Below, in pieces: positions 1 to 5,627 of a stretch of 8,687 bases of DNA. Source of the stretch: Bacteroidota bacterium (GTDB lineage: Bacteria > Bacteroidota > Bacteroidia > Bacteroidales > JADFUO01); assembly GCA_030614305.1 (NCBI GenBank), contig JAUWKH010000063.1, forward strand, positions 1 to 8,687, read 5' to 3'. Below the pieces are notes generated by a model. That model was not told the DNA's origin. It worked only from the letters and a program-made list of their open reading frames with translations, and made no database searches. How positions within the stretch are numbered: position 1 is the first letter of the stretch; the number at the start of each line of letters is the position of its first letter. The position numbers and the translations under genes are program-made.

Positions 1-2058
1 GAAGAAAAAGTCATTAAAGTGATTGATAGTTTCAGGGAAACAGGAAGAGCGTTTTTAATGCCGCCTTATGATGTAGCTCTAAATGCTGATTCAACAGTTG
101 ATATTTCGCATGAAAGCATTATGAGAGTTTGGGTGCGTTTAAGAACATGGGTTGAGGAAGAAAGCCGGTCGGCCCAGCTTTATCTTCGCCTGTCAAAATC
201 GGCTGAACTGTTTCAGGAAGGAAAATCGGGTTTGTGGGTAAATCCCGAACTACAACTTGCTTTAAAATGGAGAGAACAAAATAAACCCAATGCAACATGG
301 GCTATACGTTATGATCCTGCATTTGACAGGGCTATTAATTTTTTGGATTATAGTAATAAAGAATTTGAACTGGAAATTGCAAGAAAAGAAAACCAACAAA
401 AAAGAAATCTGAAACGAGCCAAAAACTTTGCAATAATACTCGGAGTAGCTTCCATTATTTCAATATTGTTTCTTATTATTTCGTTGAACCTGAGATTTAA
501 AGCAGAAGCCAGCAGAAAAAAGGCAATTGAAAAAGAAAAAATCGCAATTTTTGAAACTAAAAGAGCAGAGGAGCAGCGCAAAGAAGCAATTATACAAAAA
601 AAGATTTCGGAGCAGCAGCAGCAAATTGCCGAACAGCAAAAGATTATCACAGAGGAACAAAAACAATATGCTGTAAAACAACAAGTTATTGCCGAACAAC
701 AAAGAAAAAAAGCAGTTGTTCAGAAAAAGAAAGCTGATGAGGCAACCAATGAAGCTATTAATGCAAGAGATGAAGCGGAAACACAACGGAAAGAAGCAGT
801 AAATCAAAAGCAAATTGCTGATAAGGAAAAAATAAAAGCCGAAAATTCCGAAAAAAATACTAAACGCTTACGTCTGCTGGCAATAGCACGATCAATGGCT
901 ATTCAATCAGCAAAAATTCAAAAAACAACTCAAAGCGATTTGCCTGCTTTATTGGCATTGCAGGCTTATAAATTTAATCAAGAAAATCAAGGGATAAAAA
1001 ACGATCCTGATATATATAATGCGTTAGCCAATATAGCCGATCCGAAAATAATTTTCAGGGAACATAAAGATGGTGTAAGGTCGGTTGCCGTTGCCGAAAA
1101 CAGTAATAAATTATTTTCATGCAGTGATGATGGTACTGTTAAAATTTGGGATATTAATAAACCTGAACAAAAACCGGAAATACTAAACTCAGGTTCTTAT
1201 GGAAAAAACGGTTTCAGATGTTTAGCCCTCAGTCCCAATGAAAATACTCTTGCAGCCGGCACTTTTAATGGAAATATTTTGTATTGGAATATTAAACAAA
1301 ATAATCCCGCTCCAAAAACACTTGACAATCATACTTCAATAGTGAATAAAATTTGTTTTATTAATAATAATACCCTTGTTTCAGGCAGCTCGGACAAAAT
1401 TCTGAGATTGTGGCATATTAATCAAACGGATGATTCTTCAAAAGTTCTGAAAAAATTTAATTCAAAGATAATATCCCTAAGTTATTGCCAGCAAACAAAA
1501 CAGTTAGCTTGTGGTTGTGAAAATGGTGAAATCAACCTTTTTAACCTTAAAAATTTTAATGAAGTTCCCATACAAATTCAGTTGGAAGATAATCCGGTTT
1601 TGTCATTAGCTTTCAGTAATGATGGGAAAATTCTTGCGATAGGTAATATTAAAGGTATAATAAATTTATGGAAGTTAGATGATAAAAACTCCAAACCTGT
1701 AGAGTTGATAGGACATGTTTCAAGAGTTAATGAACTTGAATTCAGTCCTAATGGGAAAACCTTAGGTTCATGCAGTTACGATGGAACCGTTAGGATTTGG
1801 AATTATAATGATTCTGAAGAACAACCCATAGTTATTGATGATAATGATTCATGGGTGTATGATATTGCTTTTACTCCCGATGGTAACAGGCTTGTATCAG
1901 CAGGGGCCGATAAGACTGTAAGAGTATTTATTATTAAACCGGATTTACTTACAAATAATATTTATGATAAAATTTCCAGGAATATTTTGCCGGATGAATG
2001 GAATAAATACATTGGTTCGGATATTGAATATGAAAAAACAGTTCCGGATATACCATGA
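1..2058 (+). CDS. STAND (nSTAND1-like) NTPase with membrane segment, coiled coil and WD40 propeller, 5'-truncated
   Basis: The frame is open from base 1, so the start and the NTPase core lie upstream. The first visible part carries a DISHESIMRVWVRLRTWVEEE stretch (bases 100-165+), a hallmark of the winged-helix region that follows the NTPase in nSTAND1-type proteins. Next come a membrane segment (about 427-492), a Glu/Lys/Gln-rich coiled coil (about 493-870), and a conserved helical segment (about 874-1035, LLAIARSMAIQSAKIQ then LPALLALQAYKFN). Seven WD40 repeats follow, ending in IWDI, YWNI, LWHI, LFNL, LWKL, IWNY and VFII (about 1048-1940). The tail contains LPDEWNKYIG, a motif often seen after such propellers. 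Family knowledge: STAND proteins are signalling NTPases that oligomerise when the repeat domain senses a ligand, and the effector is usually N-terminal, here unseen. The trigger is unknown. A GTG at base 19 is not a credible start because it would remove the NTPase. Confidence 0.88.
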   Translation, partial: EEKVIKVIDSFRETGRAFLMPPYDVALNADSTVDISHESIMRVWVRLRTWVEEESRSAQLYLRLSKSAELFQEGKSGLWVNPELQLALKWREQNKPNATWAIRYDPAFDRAINFLDYSNKEFELEIARKENQQKRNLKRAKNFAIILGVASIISILFLIISLNLRFKAEASRKKAIEKEKIAIFETKRAEEQRKEAIIQKKISEQQQQIAEQQKIITEEQKQYAVKQQVIAEQQRKKAVVQKKKADEATNEAINARDEAETQRKEAVNQKQIADKEKIKAENSEKNTKRLRLLAIARSMAIQSAKIQKTTQSDLPALLALQAYKFNQENQGIKNDPDIYNALANIADPKIIFREHKDGVRSVAVAENSNKLFSCSDDGTVKIWDINKPEQKPEILNSGSYGKNGFRCLALSPNENTLAAGTFNGNILYWNIKQNNPAPKTLDNHTSIVNKICFINNNTLVSGSSDKILRLWHINQTDDSSKVLKKFNSKIISLSYCQQTKQLACGCENGEINLFNLKNFNEVPIQIQLEDNPVLSLAFSNDGKILAIGNIKGIINLWKLDDKNSKPVELIGHVSRVNELEFSPNGKTLGSCSYDGTVRIWNYNDSEEQPIVIDDNDSWVYDIAFTPDGNRLVSAGADKTVRVFIIKPDLLTNNIYDKISRNILPDEWNKYIGSDIEYEKTVPDIP
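427..492 (+). other. Predicted single transmembrane helix within the STAND/WD40 protein
   Basis: About 22 consecutive uncharged residues, rich in Ile, Leu, Phe and Ala, are flanked by basic clusters (KRNLKRAK before, RFKAEASRKK after). This separates the NTPase side from the coiled coil and propeller. It is the only hydrophobic span in the visible protein. Because both flanks are basic, the charge rule does not decide orientation. Confidence 0.8.
493..870 (+). other. Heptad coiled coil with in-phase internal repeats
   Basis: This stretch of the STAND protein is almost entirely Ala, Glu, Gln, Lys, Arg and Ile, with no Pro or Gly. Related blocks recur at whole-heptad distances: KEAIIQKKI (from base 580), KKAVVQKKK (from 706) and KEAVNQKQI (from 790) are 126, 84 and 210 bases apart, which is 6, 4 and 10 heptads. 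IAEQQ occurs at 625 and 688, 63 bases or 3 heptads apart, and about 15 of 16 bases are shared at DNA level. A CAG-rich tract lies at 610-624. This supports a continuous rod that links the membrane to the WD40 domain and probably oligomerises. Confidence 0.8.
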
Positions 2059-2092
2059 TTAAAACAAGTTTAAGGTTATTGACTGGAACTAA

Positions 2093-2108
2093 ATAATCAA
2101 AAGATTAT
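2093..2108. repeat. Short perfect inverted repeat just before the receptor gene
   Basis: ATAATC, an AAAA loop and GATTAT form a perfect 6-bp stem ending five bases before the ATG of the TonB-dependent receptor, followed by CTTTT. It lies in the 55-base gap after the STAND/WD40 gene. The stem has a single G-C pair, so it is weak. It may be a chance feature of A/T-rich DNA, a small operator, or a structure near the start codon. No function is assigned. Confidence 0.3.
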
Positions 2109-2113
2109 CTTTT

Positions 2114-4708
2114 ATGCACTTGAAAAAAAATAAATTAATTAAATATCAACTATTTGTATTTCTTTTTATAAGTAGTTTTCTTTTTCCGGGAATTACAATA
2201 GCACAGAAAGTTTGTGGAGAGGTAGCTTTAAATGAAGCCAGAAAAAATTATGAAACAGGCAATTTTAATAAAGTCATTTTATTACTTAAACCTTGTATTG
2301 AAATAAAATTCAATGATAAACAAAAGATACAGGCATACAGGATATTATCGGAAACTTATATTGCTCTGGATTCACTTTTAAGTGCTTATGATGCTGCTTT
2401 TTCGTTAATTGAAATAAATCCGAATTTTGAACCCAACTTGTTTGATCCTCCCAAATTTATTAAAATGATCCATGAAATAAAAAAGATTGGGGCTGTTCAG
2501 CAGGTTACTTCGGTTTCGAAAAAGTCTGAAAATTTACTGGAAGCACCTGCAACAATTATTGTAATTACGCGTGAGGAAATTGACAGAAGAGGTTATGTTG
2601 ATCTTGTACAATTGCTCAAGGATATTCCCGGATTTGATATTTCAATGTTTTTCGGACCTGAGTATGCCAATATTTACCAAAGGGGATTCAGGCAGAACAA
2701 CACTGAAAAAACCCTGATACTTATTGATGGAATTGAAGATAATGATCTTTGGACAAACTGGGCTTATATCTCACGGCAATATTCAATTACAAATATTGAA
2801 AGAGTGGAAGTGATTTATGGACCTGCATCAACCATGTATGGTCCAAATGCTTTTGCAGGCGTTATAAACATAATTACCAAAAGTCCAAAAGATATAATTA
2901 AAGAAGGAAAAAATTTTGGTATTAGTGCCCAGTCAGGTTATGGGTCATATAATTCTAAATATCTTGATTTGACTCTTGCAGCCGGAAAAAATAACATATC
3001 TTTTTCTTTAACAGGACGAGTTTTCTATTCCGACGAGATGGATATTTCAAGCCAGCCCGTATTTGATTTTGATGCTTCAGCTTATGATACTGTAAATTAT
3101 TTTAATCATCTTAATATAAATCAAGATGCAAAGAAATATGTTGAAGATAACAACTTGCCATGGTCAAGCCCTTATTATGCAATAAATGCTGATACTTCAA
3201 AAATTACTCTAACCCCCGAAGGTGCTGAACTTGCCCGGAATCTTGATAAATCAGGTTATGATATGATTGTTGATGGCGAGCCTGTTGGTTTTTCAAATAA
3301 AACTAAAGCCTGGTACCTGAATGGAAAATTTAATATCGGTGATTTTTCGCTGGGTTTTCAAACATGGAAAAAAAACGAAGGCGGTCTTACACAATTTACC
3401 GATGCTTATGCAACAGGAATAACTGCCTGGGTTCCGTTTCTTTCGTTTATCTATACTAAATATGAAAAACAAATAAATGATAAGCTTAATTTCTCAAGTT
3501 TAATTTCTTATAAAATTCATCAGGTTGATGAATCTACCAGATTAGTTGCTGTATCAAATTATGCACAAGGTAACTGGGGAATAAAAGATTTGGTGGAAAA
3601 AAGAGAACCTGTATGGAATCAGATTTATCTTTATGAAATGTCAAAACAATTACGCACTGAAATAAAAGTTTTATATCAACCAAGCAACCGTTTTGATATT
3701 ATTACTGGTATTGAATTAAGGAACAGCCAGTTGCAAGGTAATTATCTTGTGGCTGTTAATGACCAATATCCTCAGGATTCCGGAATGTTCAGCGGTCCGG
3801 CTGAAGGTGGAAATCAATTTAATATTTTTGATTTGGGATTCTATTCACAGGCTACTTACAGCGTTTTAAATAATTTGAAATTTACTCTTGGTGCAAGATT
3901 AGATTATGATAGAATCAGAACTAACGGAGGTTTTGGCACTGAAATCAGTCCGAGGATTGCGATAGTGTATGCCCCGAAAAAATTTATTTTTAAAGCAATC
4001 TATTCAAGAGGCATACAAAATGTTTCTAATTGGACTAAGTTCTCAACAGCAGGTAATCGTATTCCAAATCCCAAACTTGGAACCGAAACTATACAAAATC
4101 TTGAGATTGCCGGATCATGGAATATTAATGAATTTTTCTTTGCTGATATTGTATTATATAATTCCAGAATAAAAGATGTAGTGGGTAAAATACCTTATCC
4201 TGAAAATCCTGCATATGTGCAAAATGCTAATATTGGTGAGTTTAATATAATCGGATTACAATCAAATATTTCTTATAAATCAAAAACTTTTTCAGCTTAT
4301 CTGAATTATACTTTTACCGATCCTAAACAAATTGTTGACGAAACAGGTGAAATTGATAACAGGGTAGGAGACATTGCAAGTCATCAAATTAATGCCGGGC
4401 TGAATAAACTATTTTATAAAAAGTTTAATTTTAACTTGAGGATGAATTATATTGGTGAGAGAAAAACAGGTGCCGGAACTACAGTTCCTTTGAATGATTT
4501 TACTTTCCCTTCGGTTATTATTTTCAATACTACATTAGGTTATCAAAATATTTTACCGGGATTAACTTTTCAGCTAATTTGTAATAACTTATTAAATAAA
4601 AAATATTATGATCCCGGTGTTAAACTTGCTGACGGATATACAAATCCATCAAGGTTTTTGCAAAGGGACAGGAATTTTATGATTAGAATACTTTACGATA
4701 TAAACTAA
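2114..4708 (+). CDS. TonB-dependent outer-membrane receptor with N-terminal TPR-like domain
   Basis: The 864-residue product would be an outer-membrane beta-barrel importing a ligand with energy from TonB-ExbB-ExbD. Residues 1-30 form a signal peptide (basic start, hydrophobic run, likely cut after TIA-). Residues about 33-125 are helical and TPR-like (EARKNYETGNFNKVILLLKP; AYRILSETYIALDSLLSAY; INPNF...DPPKF), with Cys34 and Cys61 as a possible disulfide. The plug spans about 130-257 and shows APATIIVITREEI, RRGYVDLVQLLKDIPGF, LILIDGIED, IERVEVIYGPASTMYGPNAFAGVINIIT. The rest is beta-barrel, ending in NNLLNKKYYDPG and RNFMIRILYDIN. It lacks the carboxypeptidase-regulatory-like N-domain of SusC proteins, and no SusD-like lipoprotein follows. 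ATG 2114 is chosen because it gives a full signal peptide; no Shine-Dalgarno sequence is visible, as is usual for this phylum. Substrate cannot be told. The next gene starts 10 bases downstream, suggesting co-transcription. Confidence 0.93.
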   Translation: MHLKKNKLIKYQLFVFLFISSFLFPGITIAQKVCGEVALNEARKNYETGNFNKVILLLKPCIEIKFNDKQKIQAYRILSETYIALDSLLSAYDAAFSLIEINPNFEPNLFDPPKFIKMIHEIKKIGAVQQVTSVSKKSENLLEAPATIIVITREEIDRRGYVDLVQLLKDIPGFDISMFFGPEYANIYQRGFRQNNTEKTLILIDGIEDNDLWTNWAYISRQYSITNIERVEVIYGPASTMYGPNAFAGVINIITKSPKDIIKEGKNFGISAQSGYGSYNSKYLDLTLAAGKNNISFSLTGRVFYSDEMDISSQPVFDFDASAYDTVNYFNHLNINQDAKKYVEDNNLPWSSPYYAINADTSKITLTPEGAELARNLDKSGYDMIVDGEPVGFSNKTKAWYLNGKFNIGDFSLGFQTWKKNEGGLTQFTDAYATGITAWVPFLSFIYTKYEKQINDKLNFSSLISYKIHQVDESTRLVAVSNYAQGNWGIKDLVEKREPVWNQIYLYEMSKQLRTEIKVLYQPSNRFDIITGIELRNSQLQGNYLVAVNDQYPQDSGMFSGPAEGGNQFNIFDLGFYSQATYSVLNNLKFTLGARLDYDRIRTNGGFGTEISPRIAIVYAPKKFIFKAIYSRGIQNVSNWTKFSTAGNRIPNPKLGTETIQNLEIAGSWNINEFFFADIVLYNSRIKDVVGKIPYPENPAYVQNANIGEFNIIGLQSNISYKSKTFSAYLNYTFTDPKQIVDETGEIDNRVGDIASHQINAGLNKLFYKKFNFNLRMNYIGERKTGAGTTVPLNDFTFPSVIIFNTTLGYQNILPGLTFQLICNNLLNKKYYDPGVKLADGYTNPSRFLQRDRNFMIRILYDIN

Positions 4709-4718
4709 AATTTTCAAT

Positions 4719-5627
4719 ATGTCGGATAATAATGAATTTCAAAATATAAAAATAAAAACCATCAAAGACCCCATATCTCAATGGGGCGAACTGATTATTC
4801 CTGACAAATCGGTAAATCCTGAAAAAAACGATAAAGGATTAAGAGTTTTAGGATTTGGAAGTACATACCCGGGCTACCTCATTATTGAAGCATTAAAAAA
4901 ATTTGAAAAGAAATATCCTGAAAAAATTAATATTGTTGGATTTGCAACTGATGATGCAACAAATCCCAAAGCAATAATTTCTGTAAAAAAACGCATTTGG
5001 CGTCTGTATTCTGAAAAAGAAAAAAATGAGCTTGTAAATAAAGTGAAATATTCTGCACTTTCGTTTGGAATACCTTGTTACACAGGCGAAGTAAAAAATA
5101 TATTTTTTAGAGAATTATTAAAAGAATGGGATCCTGAATTGATTATTGTTTGTGGTCTGGGGCAAAAATTGGATAAAACGATTTTAAATTATCCGGTTTT
5201 TGGGATATATAATAACCACCCTTCCGATTTAAGAAAATTTATCGGAAGCGGGGCACAACCTTATGAAGGAACTATGGAACAAGGTGATACGGAAACCAGA
5301 CTGACTATTCATCAGGTTTCGGAAGAAATTGATAAGGGTAAGATAGTTGGTATGTCGCCTCCCATAAATATTTTAACGGAAAACGGAAATTATCCTGAAG
5401 ACATAAGAAAATTACATGATAAAGTAACTTCCGTTTGCGGTTGGATGGCATTGGATATTATAAATGAAGCTTTAAAAAGAAAACAGCAAGGGCAAATTTC
5501 CCCGATTAATTCTCTTGACTTTGAGAGTGGTTTTCCTCAAGAAATCAGGGATAAATTGATGGAACCTGTTTTTGAAAATTCAAAAAAAAGATTTTTTATT
5601 GATGAAACAAAAAACCGGCATATATAA
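4719..5627 (+). CDS. Formyltransferase-family protein, stand-alone catalytic domain
   Basis: This 302-residue, probably cytosolic protein has the fold signatures of the formyl-transferase N-terminal domain, which transfers a formyl group from 10-formyltetrahydrofolate to an amino group. A Rossmann-like first strand (LRVLGFGSTYPGYLIIEAL, from about residue 41) is followed by WDPELIIVCGLGQKL (137-151) and the active-site segment YNNHPSDL. Asn165 and His167 fit the N-x-H pair of PurN and Fmt; Asp205 in EEIDKGKIVG fits the catalytic Asp, 38 residues after the His, much like the PurN spacing. GAQPYEGTMEQGDTETRLTIH lies between them, as expected. There is no Fmt-type C-terminal tRNA-binding domain, and the unusual 40-residue N-terminal extension has no known match by eye. 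The acceptor is unknown; a purN or fmt name is not justified. It lies 10 bases after the receptor gene and overlaps the transporter gene by 26 bases, so translation is probably coupled. Confidence 0.82.
   Translation: MSDNNEFQNIKIKTIKDPISQWGELIIPDKSVNPEKNDKGLRVLGFGSTYPGYLIIEALKKFEKKYPEKINIVGFATDDATNPKAIISVKKRIWRLYSEKEKNELVNKVKYSALSFGIPCYTGEVKNIFFRELLKEWDPELIIVCGLGQKLDKTILNYPVFGIYNNHPSDLRKFIGSGAQPYEGTMEQGDTETRLTIHQVSEEIDKGKIVGMSPPINILTENGNYPEDIRKLHDKVTSVCGWMALDIINEALKRKQQGQISPINSLDFESGFPQEIRDKLMEPVFENSKKRFFIDETKNRHI
5582..5589 (+). other. A8 homopolymer within the formyltransferase end, just before the overlapping start
   Basis: Eight consecutive A bases lie 12 bases before the ATG of the transporter gene, followed by a T6 run (5592-5597). 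In the formyltransferase frame it encodes Lys-Lys within SKKRFF. Losing one A would move ribosomes from that frame directly into the transporter frame, which is open there (KKDFLLMKQ). Long A runs are known to allow polymerase or replication slippage; whether this one slips is not shown. Confidence 0.35.

Noticed and set aside
19..21. GTG as the start of the STAND/WD40 protein
   Set aside because: The frame is open to base 1 and the visible sequence begins inside the winged-helix region, so the true start is upstream.
348..813. Two antisense open frames (348-650 and 460-813 on the - strand)
   Set aside because: They lie wholly opposite the coiled-coil region. Their Phe/Leu/Cys/Ser-rich composition is what the reverse of Lys/Glu/Gln-rich codons gives.
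2079..2113. Bacteroidota-type promoter (TTG at 2079-2081, TATCTTTT at 2106-2113)
   Set aside because: The -7 box lacks its final G, the spacing of 24 is too long, and transcription would begin inside the coding region.
2093..2113. Intrinsic terminator after the STAND gene
   Set aside because: The stem has six pairs with one G-C and only four T bases follow; too weak, and it abuts the next start codon.
3969..4172. Small + strand open frame inside the receptor gene
   Set aside because: It is a shadow in another frame of well-supported beta-barrel sequence, with no domain or independent start signal.
5572..5574. TTG as the start of the transporter gene
   Set aside because: It is a rarer start codon giving a 56-base overlap; ATG 5602 lies ten codons later and just before the conserved LLNIQAGEGK region.
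2114..5627. SusC/SusD-type polysaccharide locus
   Set aside because: The receptor lacks the SusC N-domain, and the following gene is a formyltransferase, not a SusD lipoprotein.
4719..5627. Naming the enzyme purN or fmt
   Set aside because: The catalytic residues are shared across the whole superfamily; there is no Fmt C-terminal domain and no purine or translation genes nearby.
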